NCBI GenBank assembly: GCA_963576475.1 | Contig: OY754982.1 | Coordinates: forward strand, 22,122,336 to 22,186,335 | Origin: Molanna angustata | Lineage: Eukaryota; Arthropoda; Insecta; Trichoptera; Molannidae | Direction: 5' to 3' | Length of the DNA: 64,000 nt | Shown: positions 22,439 through 34,283 of the stretch, piece after piece | Layout of the letters: each line of letters starts with the position of its first letter | Numbering within the stretch: position 1 is the first letter of the stretch | The notes under the pieces: generated by a model | Told to the model about the DNA's origin: nothing | Database searches by the model: none | What the model saw: the letters and a program-made list of their open reading frames with translations, nothing else | Translations under genes and position numbers: made by a program

Positions 22439-23216
22439 CTCATGTGTTTCATGGAACTAGTTTATTACACTACTTATGTCTCTTTCCAAATTTTTTAAAA
22501 ATATCGAAAAAACCGAAACACCCCAACTAGATAATTTAATTTTCTATAAAAAATATTAACATTATAGTAGTACATCCCAAAATTTATTTAATAAGTATTG
22601 GAGAGTAAAAAAGTACAAATTTATTATATTTGGCGCTTCCACGAATATGTTTCTCAAAGATCTGTATTTATGTGTAAAGAATTATATTTTAGTCTAATCC
22701 CTTTTGTTCAATTTCAGCCATATTTGACACAAATATGACTGAAAAACACAAGTTCGTACAACAATTTGAACCTGCTTTGAAATTCTATTGTTTTAAAAAT
22801 AAACAAATGAATAAAACCATAATGGCCGCCCGGTAGTTGAGGACACCTGTCGGGAGGTCTGTAGCCGCCATTAACGCCCTCTGCGTGTTCCATATTTGAA
22901 TATTTGAATAAAGGGCGCGAACTCCATTTGCGTTTTCTTTTTGAATTATTGTTTCAGCGTTTGCCAATGTGTATGTGTGTGTGTGTGTGCATATGTGTTT
23001 GTGTGTGTTGGGGAAAATATTGTTGTAAGGAAATATGGAAGAGCACCAACAAGTTTTTACCCCCTCTACACTTGGCTTATTTGTTTATTATTTACACCCC
23101 TTTTTTGTGATGGTACTTCCCACTTGGTATACACCTTCTCTCTTCTTTCAGATTCTTCATCTCTCTTTATTTTATAAAGCAAATAGTTCAATGGACTGAT
23201 ATATCTGTAACACAAT

Positions 23217-23744
23217 ACGTCCGATTCTATAACTTTTTAAGAACGTTCCGGTTAAAATAGGTGCGTTTCTATTCCACTTAGTCCAAGTTGATATTCTATA
23301 ACACTGAAATAGGAACATTCTTACTCCAAGTAAGTCACAAATAAGTCCAATTCCCTATTCTATAACCACATTTTAGTCTAATCAACTGTCAAAACGTACC
23401 AAATTTTATTTTGCACCTAATTGGAAGCGTACCTTCTAGTTATTTTCACATCATTTCCGGATATTTTAAAACACCAGTTGTGTATGGAAACAAATAAAAA
23501 TGGATGATTTACACGTGTTACGTTATGTTGAAAATAAAAACCAAACAATATTAGTGCAGATCAATAATTGAAATGTTAGGTTAGGCGACATCACGGTGAC
23601 ATGACATGGCCGAACAGTGCGCTGTACGCATGCGTAGTTTGCGCTTTAGACAATTTGAGTTCAAATTATTATCTACAGTGCGCTATTTTTGTAGATTTTA
23701 GTCTTAGTTCCTATTTTAGTTCAAAAAGTTACTGAATTGGACGT
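23217..23744. mobile_element. 528-bp MITE D flanked by AAT
   Basis: Ends ACGTCCGATTCTATAACTTT and, inverted at the right, ACGTCCAATTCAGTAACTTT. The repeats continue for about 30 bp in all. AAT flanks it on both sides (23214-23216 and 23745-23747). Inside, TCCAAGT and TATTCTATAAC words repeat. No coding capacity. Confidence 0.85.
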
Positions 23745-23916
23745 AATATCCAAGACGAAAAATTCCCATATTTACAGAATTAGTCATTTAATTTAAGGAT
23801 TGTACAAGGAAAATAAAGTTAATAGCCGAATGAAAAATTATACACTCTGGGTCTTGCTTATTAGATTTCGTTAAAAGCTCACTAAACGCGTAACTAGATA
23901 AACGACAAAAATTGTT

Positions 23917-24370
23917 AAGACCGGTATTAAAAAATCTTACTTATAAACGTATACCTACTAAGATATGACTAACTAGTTCACCGAATTGTTTACGAACACC
24001 CTCATTTATTTTTTTCATATGGCCGCATTGGCTTCACAGATGTCAAAAAATAGATAAATGCATGTAATCTTTGAATAGCTGACATCGAACTCCGAGTTGT
24101 GCCGTGTTGAGTCAATTTAAACACGAATACGATGAAGAATAACAAGGAAAAACGTTACAACGATTAAATTTTTCTGTCGATCTCAAATATGCGTTGGATC
24201 ATATGTGAAAGACCGCCATTTTGAAGTATTTGGTATGACGCGTTAGTCAAGCGTTTTAAACAACATCTCCACCCGTCCTAACTTGACGTCTACTAAATAA
24301 ATTTGGTAATAAATATAGTCACGGTTTATAAGTAAACATTTTCGTTAATCACGCTCTATTACCAGGTACT
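23917..24370. mobile_element. Possible decayed TIR element
   Basis: Left part AAGACCGGTATTAAAAAATC then TTACTTATAAACG. The right part, inverted, has GTTTACTTATAAACCGTGAC. The matching inverted core is only about 13 bp plus scattered matches, so borders are uncertain. Confidence 0.35.
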
Positions 24371-24602
24371 ATAGATTGTTTACATTTACAAGTAAGACGG
24401 TCTGTGTTTACAAGACAAAAACCGATTTAAGTTTGTCAGAAAAGATATTTGTGGCGTTCGAATATTTCTGCCTGTCCCATCAAAAATGCGATGAGATGGT
24501 TACATTTATAGCTATGGGTCAAATTGATTATATACCTAACAATATCCTGAGAAATTAATATTTCTATTAGATTATATCTACTTAAACCTAATTAAATGCA
24601 TG

Positions 24603-24702
24603 AATTTTACTATGTGCGATAGGTCTATTTCGCCTTGTTAAGGCATTTACTAGCTTACAAGCCCTAACAAGGCGAAATAGGCCTATCGCACATAGTAAAA
24701 TT
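24603..24702. repeat. 42-bp near-perfect hairpin
   Basis: Arms 24603-24644 and 24661-24702 are inverted with two mismatches; the core is ACTATGTGCGATAGGYCTAT followed by TTCGCCTTGTTA. The loop is 16 bp. No open frame. It could be a very small foldback element or a snap-back duplication formed during repair. Confidence 0.93.
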
Positions 24703-24739
24703 TATGTAGAATCAAAAAGTGGTTTAATTTTAATTATAT

Positions 24740-25235
24740 GTATATTTTAATTATGATCTTTTGGCGTTTCTGGACCAAAGTTATGGAACAATCTTCCAAT
24801 GGATATAAGATGTGCCGAAAATATCAATGAATTCAAGAAGAAATTAAAAACTCATCTTTCCGCAAATCGTATCCAGATTGTCCTTCATCCGTTCAATATT
24901 CCTTTACTTAATATTATGCCTGTTTACTTTGAATCGACCATTTTTTTTATAATTAATTTTAATTATAAAAAAAATAATGTAATATGTATATAACTAATTA
25001 ATTATGTAATATGTATATAACTAGATTATTAAAAAAATTATGTTATATGTATATAACTAGATTAATTTGTGATTTCTACGTATTTTTTTAAGTTTTATGT
25101 TTCCCCATTTTCAATGTGTTAGCTATAGGACTAATTTTAACTTATTTTTTTGCAAAGTGAAAGCGCCCTTGAGGTGACCACGGTTGTCACTAAACGGCGC
25201 TTTATAAATTGTATTTATTATTATTATTATTATAG
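24740..25235 (+). mobile_element. LINE 3' end with ATT tail (family 3)
   Basis: A frame at 24758-24890 reads FGVSGPKLWNNLPMDIR, then NINEFKKKLKTHL, the W-N-LP..IR...FKK.LK signature at the C-terminal end of many LINE proteins. The 3' region has GCCCTTGAGGTGACCACGGT, then AACGGCGCTTTATAAATTG and an ATT trinucleotide tail to about 25235. Severely truncated. Confidence 0.85.
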
Positions 25236-26109
25236 ATATAAATTATAATGGAATTCTACAAAATAAAAACTTCGTCAATCATTTCTATTACATGTTTTTT
25301 TTTTCGATTTTTTTTATGGTTTTCGTCAATGTTTTTCTCAATGAACTGAGAAAACTGTAGCTGTCTGTCATTATTTATAATTTATTTTCGACCGTCAATC
25401 AGTATTACTTAAATAGCGGTATTTTAACAGCAGCAACCCTGGCTTTGTTGGGTAGCTTCATTTTGGCTATTTTGTCGCCCAGAAATATGTGAGGAGGACT
25501 TGTAAGGAGAATGAGACGGCGGCGAGCGCAATTGGATCGTTAAAAAAGTGTATTCGTTGGAACTAATCCCATTGGGTGGGTAATATTGGCCGAACATGTA
25601 CCTATTTGCGCTTGCGTTCTTGTCGACCATAATTGGACCAATACAAATGTGAAACATTTACCATGGCAAGATATTGAATATAATTATATGCCCGGACTCA
25701 ACTTGCTTCTGTGATATTGATCTCAAAACAATAGCTACAACAAGCAATTATATTATAATAGAGGGTTAGGTATGAGTGCGGACGGATATCCTAATGACGA
25801 AAGGTGCTGTGACATACCATCAGTTGCTCTACCTCTCACATTCCTCCACTTTTCTATTTCTATTCCTACACTTCTTCCTCTGTTTCCATTGTGGCGGTGA
25901 TTGACCATCCCAAATTGACCATCCCAACTAAAGAGATATCTGTTCAACATTTCACATAACAACACCTCGCAAACTTGACTCAATCAAATAAGAAACGACT
26001 TAATAACGTTGTCCCCAACTGCTCCACGACATCAACTCTTTAATTACTTACTTCTAAACGTTACATGGCAATTACCTAAAATAGAATGGAACTGAGTCCA
26101 AAAACACAG

Positions 26110-26225
26110 ATTTTAAGATTTTAAGATTTGTTAAGATTTTTAGGATTTTAAGCCTTAAACGTCTAGTTTTTTAGTTGAGATTTTAAGGATTTTAAGCCTT
26201 AAACGTCTAGTTTAATTTAATTGTC
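26110..26225. repeat. Two-unit tandem repeat (about 52 bp)
   Basis: GGATTTTAAGCCTTAAACGT plus CTAGTTT occurs twice (about 26143 and 26188), after shorter AAGATTTTAAGATT units. The repeat unit contains the palindrome TTTAAGCCTTAAA. Confidence 0.85.
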
Positions 26226-26259
26226 TGTCAATTTTTTCATTTAATTTAATGTAATTTAA

Positions 26260-26395
26260 TGTTTAATTCAATTTAATGTTTAGTTTCATTTTAATTTATT
26301 GTTTAATTTAATTAATTTAATGTAAAGCCCTTGAGGTGATTTTCCACGAAAACGGCGCTATACAAGTTATCCAACTATAATAATAATAATACCCC
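26260..26395 (+). mobile_element. LINE family 3, short 3' end
   Basis: TTTAATTTAATG repeats followed by GCCCTTGAGGTGATTTTCCA, AAACGGCGCTATACAAG and an AAT trinucleotide tail. Only the 3' terminus is kept. Confidence 0.7.
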
Positions 26396-27800
26396 TTCCA
26401 AAGGCAATCTCAAACAGAGGTGATTTATAGACACCATTTTAACGGCACCAAAATCTGTCATAAAACATTAATCTCGTATCTCTTGATTTTTAATTTAAAT
26501 TGTTGCAATCCTTTGTTAGTTTTAATTTATAAATGTAATTTGTTTAGTGTTGCTTAAATAAATATTATGTATGTAAGTGCACTCGTTTATTCACTATTAA
26601 TCACCTATCGATATTCTATACATACTACATATACTCTTGTTATTAATTCTTTTAGATCCAAGTAGGTACTTTTGTACTTAGATATTAGTAACAGATTCAA
26701 TTCCCGTTACTAATTCGCCGACACAGGGTTCGATTCCAGGTGTCGTGCTAGGAGTTAGAGAGTCGAGAATTCGATCGTACTTGATACGATTGAAGATTGT
26801 CTATGTAAGTAATTCAATTCACATTAAATACACCCTAATTATTGACAATACTTTACCCCGCACCATCTTTATCTTGTTACTGTAACATTTTTTTATTTAT
26901 TCTTTACACTTGTTTTTTTTATTTTTTATGTGCGTCCGACACCCGCTTCACTGGGAACATACCCGTATCGGAGCGAGTATCCAAATAACATTTATTTATT
27001 AGATTGTCACATCACAATTTATTGTACCTACCTTAAAAATAACTCATAAAATTCCTAATAAATTTCAAGTTGCAAGTTATCATCAGCAATAATACAAAAA
27101 CACAACAATTGTCACTGTGTCACTGACATGTCCATAGATAAAGGCCATAAGTTTGTTTATTCTCAGTTTTTCATATTTTCTTACTCATGTAGATATTAAT
27201 TTGTTTGTATATTTTTATCTAGTATTTACGTAGTTTTCATTTGTTAATGCTTATACTGTGGACATATTTCTGGCTTTTATTAATAAATTCATTGTTTAAG
27301 CTCAAATTATATAATTTAAAGCTATTATTGTCCTAAATAAATAAATATGAAATTCAAATTTGTAAAATCATGTCGCTTTATTTAACTGAGCTATGAGCGA
27401 CATAAAACAAGAACTAGATGACTCATTAGTCAGATGGTCATAAGGACCAATTTGTTGTTAATAATGTAACAATATCCCCGTTTTCCAGCCATGACAGACA
27501 GACACAAAACACTAGCGCCATCAACGTAGAGATGTTGTTGTGTCAACATTGAATGCGCCAATACATACCTACATCCATCTCTACAATAATAATAATAATG
27601 TTCAAGTCAATTTGTATCCACCGGCGAGCTGTATCATGTTACGGTTACATGATTCATTTACTCCTCAATGTCGTCACTAATTCGAATATTATTTTTAAAT
27701 AATTAAAAAAAAATAATAAAAATCTTGTTATTGATTTTGTTAAATTACACCTTTTTTTCGGCATAATATTTTCAAGACAATAATATTACCAAAATATTTT

Positions 27801-28570
27801 ATACTCTTCACTACCTACTCCAAGAGGATATAGAGGGGAGTTGTGAATTTGCAATTTTTATTGATATTTTATTTATTGCAGATTATCAACTAGATATCTT
27901 TTTTACAATTTTTACAATACTCAATTATTACAATTTACAATTATTATAATTTTTACGGATACCTAGTAGTATATCAACTAGTAGTTGAGATTGTATTCTG
28001 AATGTTTCATCACAATGTATCTGTGTACTTGTTTATTCTACTTTATCGATACTAGACTAAAGTACTGATTCGATTTTTTTCAAATATTGCAATTTTGTAT
28101 ATCTAATACTAGCTTAGCTTTTTGAAGAATATCTGATCAGTGCTTCTCAATTTTTTTAACTGTCAAATATTTCAAAATGACCCTAAGCTCATCAGGAAAC
28201 TCAAAATTGATGTTTTATTTTCAAATTGCTAAAAAGGCACATCGTTTTCATAAATTTGCATCGAAGAATTATAAAGTTTTCAAAAATATTAAAATCAAAT
28301 ATAATAAGATGGGTCGATGGCAGAGCAGGTAAGTAATCCAGTGGTCGCGAGTTTGAATCCTGCCTCGACCGATTTCTTTCACCTATAGCACAAGCATTTA
28401 CGCTTATTTTAGGGAACGTAGGAAGATGTATACGTACTTGTTTAGCAATGACATATTCATTTAAAGAAAAAATGAAAAAAAATAAATGAAAAGAAACTCA
28501 TTTCATGAAAATGCTGAAAATATTCCATAGATTTGAATACTTTTTGAAGTGACTTGGTAGTGAGGAGTAC
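27801..28570 (-). mobile_element. TA-flanked MITE A, copy 2 (with nested SINE)
   Basis: Reverse copy between TACTCTTCACTACC and GGTAGTGAGGAGTA. It is longer than copy 1 because a SINE (28308-28470) has inserted inside. This gives a relative age: the MITE is older than that SINE. Confidence 0.8.
28308..28470 (+). mobile_element. SINE family 1, internally deleted
   Basis: GATGGGTCGATGGCAGAGCA, then a gap where the GCGCTGGGCTAG block should be, then AATCCAGTGGTCGCGAGTTT and the normal tail. Nested within MITE A copy 2. Confidence 0.85.
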
Positions 28571-28843
28571 CTATAGTGTTGGCCAAAATCCACTCGTTTT
28601 ATTGATTTCATTCATTTTCATGGTTAATTTTGTAAAACATTTATTAAGTAAATATTTTATAAAATTAATTTCTTCTTTTTCATGACGATGTCTTAGTACC
28701 TAACCGGTAGTTCAAAATAGCTCATTCATGGTATAAACAATGATTTGTATATCATATTTAGATGAGTAATAAAAGTACCTACTATAGGTAAGTATTGTGG
28801 TTGACTGGTAGAATGTGGCAAACTTATTCCTACGGGCAAAAAT

Positions 28844-28958
28844 AGATGGGTCGATGACAGTGCGGTTAGCGCGATAGTACTCCAGTGGTCGCGAGTTCAA
28901 ATCCTACCTCGACCGATTTCGTTCACCTATAGCACAAGCATTTATGCTTAAAAAATGC
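28844..28958 (+). mobile_element. SINE family 1, 3'-truncated
   Basis: GATGGGTCGATGACAGTGCG, AGTTCAAATCCTACCTCGAC and CACCTATAGCACAAGCATTT, ending shortly after TTATGCTTA. The GTAGGAAGATG tail is missing. Confidence 0.85.
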
Positions 28959-29556
28959 AAAAGGTACGAATATTATTATTACTTTTAAGCAGTATAGTGA
29001 CCTCCTCAGTGATCTTTAGATTTGAGTAGGTATATGGATGGATGAGTAAATTATACCCAATTGAACACGATCGATGAGTTTGTTCTATTTCATTTTACGC
29101 ATTGATCTGCTTATTATTTTGAGGAGCTGTATGAATTATCACATTCTCCATGCGCACTCAGAGCGAGTGGTGATGGTGAATATCGAAACAGTTCGAATTA
29201 CACGCAACAAATGAGGATGTGAAAAATCAAAATGATGTTCTTGTGATGACAAGCGATGACGACGACGATTGTCGTAGGTACCTACTTACACAGTTTCAAC
29301 ACGTCAATCGGTCGAGGGCGGATGTACCTATATATAGTTTGTATCATGTCAAACTAATCTTTATTTCTTTAGATGCTTTCTAAAGTGTACCACATGCCGG
29401 CCGTCATCAGACTCCTTGATCTTTTCCGGCAACAAAAAAAAATACTAAGATAAAAATATAAATACTTATTTGTTTTTATCGATGCAAATTTCGGCGGCTA
29501 AATGTATTTATTTACATTCTAACCAATACCTAGTGACAGAGTATAGTTATCGTCAC

Positions 29557-30445
29557 CAGGGGCGAACCTAGAACCTTCGGACTAGGCAAACCCTTAAAGA
29601 AAATTGGGAAATGTCGAAATTTTAATGTTTTTTAGCATCGTTGTTCATTTCGTCCCTCTGCTGACTATTAACTGTCGTATCTGACATTTTTTTTTCAAAA
29701 TTGAGCTAGGACCATTAATGTGTATTTATATGCTGTACGCATGTTCTCACTAAAGGTCTCGACTGTATCACCTCCCGTTAACTTGAAATAGTTTAGTGAT
29801 TTGTTGTCTACCAATTACTGAAAATAAAATATCACTATAAGACCTATGTGCAAATACGATTCAAATATATATATTTTTTTTAATAAAAAAAAATGAATAT
29901 GTCCTTGTTAAACAAGTACATATATATCTTCCTACGTTCCCTAAAATAAGCATTAATGCTTGTGCTATAGGTGAACGAAATCGACGAGGCAGGATTCGAA
30001 CTAGCGACCACTGAATTACTAGCCCAGCGCGCTAACCGCTCTGCCATCGATTCTAATATATATTAGAATGATTCATATATATATATATAAGAATACAAAT
30101 AAAATAATATATATTTAGGTACACCGTGTACCGTGTACCGTGTGCTGGAAGAGATGAAAATATGCACGGCAAAACACTAAAAACGCTCTCTTGAACAATT
30201 TACATTTTGCAGATACGACTGTTAGTCAGGAGAGGGACGATTTGAGTGGCCATAAAATATTTTAAAATCACATACCAAAATAATATTTACATTTGTGGCC
30301 CTGTCAAACATCGTATCTACATACAGTTCAATTTTTTAATCTTGTAGTATGGTTTCAATAAAACAGTCAAGTAGGATTTGAATTTCTAAACATCATATTC
30401 ATAGGCAAGCTAAGATTTTCGGCTTCTATAAGCAATTCCGCTACT
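29557..30445. mobile_element. hAT-like non-autonomous element, copy 1
   Basis: Starts CAGGGGCGAACCTAGAACCT and ends ATAAGCAATTCCGCTACT. It is flanked by an 8-bp duplication with one mismatch (ATCGTCAC at 29549-29556, GTCGTCAC at 30446-30453). CAG...CTG-like ends and 8-bp duplications are the hallmark of hAT transposons. A SINE (29891-30052) is nested in it, and the element itself landed in a MITE B whose right half continues at 30447-30545. No transposase. Confidence 0.85.
29891..30052 (-). mobile_element. SINE family 1
   Basis: Reverse copy: tail GAATATGTCCTTGTTAAACA, then CTATAGGTGAACGAAATCG, a B box complement GGATTCGAACTAGCG, and CTAACCGCTCTGCCATCG at the head. Nested in the hAT-like element. 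Confidence 0.9.
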
Positions 30446-30446
30446 G

Positions 30447-30545
30447 TCGTCACGTGGGTGCGTTGATGGCAAATTTGTGTATTTTTGTTTGGTTGTTATA
30501 GGTGCAAACTGCCCCCTCCACGGCGAAAAGGCTCAAGAAGTTTGG
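30447..30545 (-). mobile_element. MITE B fragment cut by hAT-like element
   Basis: Reads GTCACGTGGGTGCGTTGATG, CAAATTTGTGTATTTTTGTT, GTGCAAACTGCCCCCTCCAC, the reverse orientation of MITE B. The piece expected to its left is on the other side of the hAT-like insertion (before 29549), though only short words remain there. Confidence 0.65.
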
Positions 30546-31019
30546 TTAATGTTGGTACGACTGTCAGTTAGTCACATAAATTGAAGAATGTTGCCATATC
30601 TCCAAATTAATTTCCTTTAATTTCATTATAATATTCTTATGTTGGGGTTGTATATTAGCAGTATAATATATATTACAATGGAACACGACAATAATGACAA
30701 TATACAATAGTGAACTCGTTGACAGCCGTAAGAATAAAGATGGCGGTGTTCCAACACCAATAACAGTTTTGAATGCAATAATTGCCTTGTACAGCAAGAA
30801 TGTCACATGTTGTTTAGATGATGCAAGTCATTTATTGCTTCAATATTATTGTATGCTACAGGCAAGAAACTTGCATCGTGTAAATGGGCCTTTATATTAT
30901 ACACTCACTCGCTCACGCTTTCTCGCTTGTACCTACTCATATTTTCACTTATCTCACACTCACATTTAAAACTAATTAATAAGAAATAGTAAAAAACAAC
31001 AGTCCGAGATTTATATTAT

Positions 31020-31270
31020 GTAAAATACCGGCTTAGAATAGTGCTCTCACCATTATCATTGTTTTCTAGTGTTTTGTTTGAGCCTCGTACCTACATCTCA
31101 AATAAGTTCAGCAAATCGGTTCAACCCCATTCTGAATATAGTGATAATTTTAGGTATGACGAGGCTGGTGTATGGGGATACACGCATGTGTCGTGTTTCC
31201 TTGTATTACGTAATATACACCCTCACACCTGTCGCTGGTTACCCCATGGAGTATGATGTAATAGTATGAA
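31020..31270 (+). repeat. Dispersed repeat G
   Basis: Contains CGGCTTAGAATAGTGCT, AAATAAGTTCAGCAA, ACACGCATGTGTCGTGTTTC and CTGTCGCTGGTTACCCCA in the same order as the copies at 2630-2900 and 41218-41440. No coding signal. Confidence 0.65.
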
Positions 31271-31371
31271 AACGGAAAAAAATGAAACGATTTTTTTCTT
31301 TCGAATAGGTAGGTACCTACCTACCTACAATTAGTAGGTACATACCTGTACATACATAATATCATCACATA

Positions 31372-31465
31372 GTTTGCTAGCCCTAGAACAGGGTTACCTA
31401 GTTGGGCAGCAGTAATCTTCATAATAGTATTTGTTATAAAGGTGCGAAAAATAAATAAATAAACA
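31372..31465 (+). mobile_element. Short LINE/SINE 3' end with AAAT tail (family F)
   Basis: TTGCTAGCCCTAGAACAGGG, TACCTAGTTGGGCAGCAGTA, ATCTTCATAATAGTATTTG and an AAATAAATAAATAAA tail. It recurs at 38020-38110 and, reversed, at 32245-32345 and 35228-35330. Confidence 0.75.
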
Positions 31466-31480
31466 AATAGTACGGGATAG

Positions 31481-31580
31481 TTTCCGGTAAATAACTTGAG
31501 AATTTTCGTCGTGGAGTAGAACGGTTTGCGCATACACAAAAAAAAACTCACATGACGCATTCAAGAAGTTTGCCGCTAAA
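31481..31580 (+). mobile_element. MITE B, shortened copy
   Basis: ATAGTTTCCGGTAAATAACT, TTGAGAATTTTCGTCGTGGA, CGGTTTGCGCATACAC and a right end AAGTTTGCCGCTAAAT. The middle is shortened. It follows directly after a family F tail. Confidence 0.75.
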
Positions 31581-32244
31581 TATATGTATGTACCTATAGT
31601 TTATATTATTTTTATTTGAAGGGTCGGCAGTTATTGTTACACAAAATTAAACATGATGTATTAATTTGTTACAATATAAGTACATATGTGTCGAGTGGTT
31701 AAATATTGTGACACGGTGGTTCCGTTGAAGTTAAGGGAAGAGGTGACTGTAATTGAATACCCCTACACTGTGCCGCCCCAAGAAATATGATATCTTACCC
31801 TGGCAGATGCACGGCTCACATCCACATCCCTTGCAAACCTACCCCCTGAACATCTACCTACATCAGATCACTTCTTTACACTATACATTTTATAATGTAG
31901 GTACTTACTTATAGAACTATTTAGGTAATCTAATTCTTTGATCTTAATTTTAATCCATCTCGACATACAATACAAATTCACTAAATAATAAAAATAAGAA
32001 ATTAACAAAAAAATGATAATAGATTGGCACTGAAATGCATCGCTTGTGCTCCGTTAGCGCCAAATTCCAGAAAGACGATGTTCGCTGATTGAACGCTAGG
32101 GGGAGTAGGTACGCATCCGTATGACAGGGCGGTCGCTATAGGCGCTGTGCCGCCACAAGTCTTCAATGAATTTAGAAAAGAGATCAGAACGTCAGACTTC
32201 TGTCATTGTATGTAAATATTCATCACTATTATTAAAACTCTATT

Positions 32245-32345
32245 TTATTTATTTATTTATTTTTCACAACTTTATATCAAAGACTATTATGAAGATTACT
32301 GCTGTCCAACTAGGTATCCCTGTTCTAGGGCTAGCAGTTTACAAT
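32245..32345 (-). mobile_element. Family F 3' end, reverse copy
   Basis: TTTATTTATTTATTTATTT tail (as complement), then GAAGATTACTGCTGTCCAAC and TATCCCTGTTCTAGGGCTAG. Same family as 31372-31465. Confidence 0.75.
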
Positions 32346-32679
32346 TTTACCAAGCCACATATTTGACATTTCGGTTTTACATTAGTTATTTTGTCTTATC
32401 CAAAAAATATTAGAACAGACACCGATACAGTAAATTTTGACATGTTATCCGATTGCACTTCAAAACTTGGTGAAGAATTCACAAGTACCTACTTATAATT
32501 GAGAATTATGGTGTAGAAAATCGAACAGACAATCGTTTGCGTTGTTTTAATATCACGACAATTTCTGCCCAAGGTCCGGGGAATATATATAAGCATGATA
32601 TTTTATTGCTTTTACTTAAAATGGGAATTATAACAGACATTATCTTGATTAGTAAAAACGAGTGGGTTGTGGCCAACGC

Positions 32680-33215
32680 TAAACTCCTCACTAACAAGTA
32701 ATTCTATAAAGAATTCAAATGTTGTATGGAAAATATTCAGCATTTTCATGAAATGAGTGTGTTAAATTATTTTTTATTTAAATATTTTATTATGAAAACT
32801 TGATAATTCTTCAATGCCATTTTATGAAAGTGATGTGACTTTTTAGCAATTTGAAAATAAAAATTTCAAATTTTAAGTTTCCTGAGTTTGGGGTCCCTTT
32901 GAAATATTTGACAGTTAAAAAAATTGAGAAGCACTGTACATATATCGTTCAAAATTTAATGGGGTCTAAGTGAGTATTAGACATACAAATTTGCAAAATT
33001 TGAATAGAATTGAATGAGTACTTTAGTCTATAATTGATAAAGTAAAAATAAACACGTCGTACATAGCACACACACACACAGATACATTGTGATGAAACTT
33101 TCAGAATACAATCTCAGCATGATACTAGTTGATAATCTGCAACAAAAAAAAATAGCCTTAAAAATTGCGAAATCATAACTCCCCACTATATCCCCTTGGG
33201 TTAGTGAGGAGTAAA
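32680..33215 (+). mobile_element. TA-flanked MITE A, copy 3
   Basis: From AAACTCCTCACTAACAAGTA to GGTTAGTGAGGAGTAAA, about 535 bp. Contains the family words TTTTCATGAAATGAG, AATTTAATGGGGTC and AGTTGATAATCTGCA. No nested insertion and no coding signal. Confidence 0.8.
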
Positions 33216-33405
33216 ATGTCCTGTGATAGACATTGCCTTAAATTTTATTGATGAAAATAGTTTACTTAGATAGTAAATTAAAGTTCTTACACTATCGAAA
33301 AAAAATACTTTGGCAGACATTTTCTTGCTTAGCTATTACTTATTTTATTTTAAGACTATGTTTTATTATTTTAAAACTAATATTTGTATTTGTTAATCAT
33401 CTACG

Positions 33406-34283
33406 GCGGTACTAATAACGAAAAAGTAGCGAGGTTGAACTATGAAATAGAGTGACTAAAACCTAACGACCAAAAATCTTACTAATAACCAAGTTTTAAA
33501 ACTTCTATTTTATTTCATGGTTTATATCACCATAGTAACGCTAAACCATCCGGTCCCCTAGTTTAGTGGTGGAATAGCAATAGTGAATTCGTGAGCTGTC
33601 AAAAGTCAAATATACCGCGCGTATTGTATTTTGTCATTTTTAAAGAAATACTTTTTTTAATTATGGACAACAATCTGTTTGATTATAGAATCGGCGATTT
33701 TGAAAGATCGTTTCAAGAAATAGAGCAGGTGGAAACAGTTTTACGAAGACGCAAAATTTATAAGGTGCGTTGTAATCCGTTTTTTGATTACGACGACATT
33801 AATTTTAGAAGAAAGTACATATTTTCAAAGGCAGGAGTTAGACATCTCGTAGATTTATTTGGAAGAAGGCAAATAAATGAAGATATTTATTTTCCATTGA
33901 CAATTGTTTTAAAATAAAATTAGTTAAATTATTGGAAATTCAACCAAAACGTGACGATACATAAACAGTAAACCATGCAGTAAACAAACAATGACAAACA
34001 TAGAAATACGATGATTCTCGATAGATGTCATAGATGACGGCTAATAAAGTCATAGAGAATGGACAAAAAATAGCATAAAGTAAAGAAAAAATCCGAAATT
34101 CCCGTTAAAGGGCTGCGTTCACACAACATTCATTCCGTATTCCATGGTTTACTTAGTCCTTGTACATTTTTACATTATTAGTAAGAACCCACTAAACCAC
34201 GAATAGTGCCTAATACGTGGTTTACGTAGTGCAAGGTTTAGTTGGCTAAAACGAGTTTTAACGAAAATGTTATTAGTACCGCT
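33406..34283 (+). mobile_element. Harbinger-type transposon remnant
   Basis: About 880 bp between GCGGTACTAATAACG and GTTATTAGTACCGC, a 14-bp terminal inverted repeat. It contains the N-terminal part of a transposase-like frame (33591-33917). Most of the transposase, including its catalytic domain, is missing. Target duplication is not clear (TAC versus TAA at the borders). Confidence 0.8.
33591..33917 (+). pseudogene. Truncated HARBI1-like transposase N-terminus
   Basis: 108-residue frame. From the internal Met at residue 25 it reads DNNLFDYRIGDFERSFQEIE, then TVLRRRKIYKVRC and FRRKYIFSKAGVRHLVDLF. This R..R..FSK..V..LVDL pattern is what I know from the N-terminal region of insect HARBI1-like nucleases of PIF/Harbinger transposons. 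The frame ends soon after, long before the DDE domain, so it is a remnant. A Trihelix/Myb-like partner protein is not present. Confidence 0.75.
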
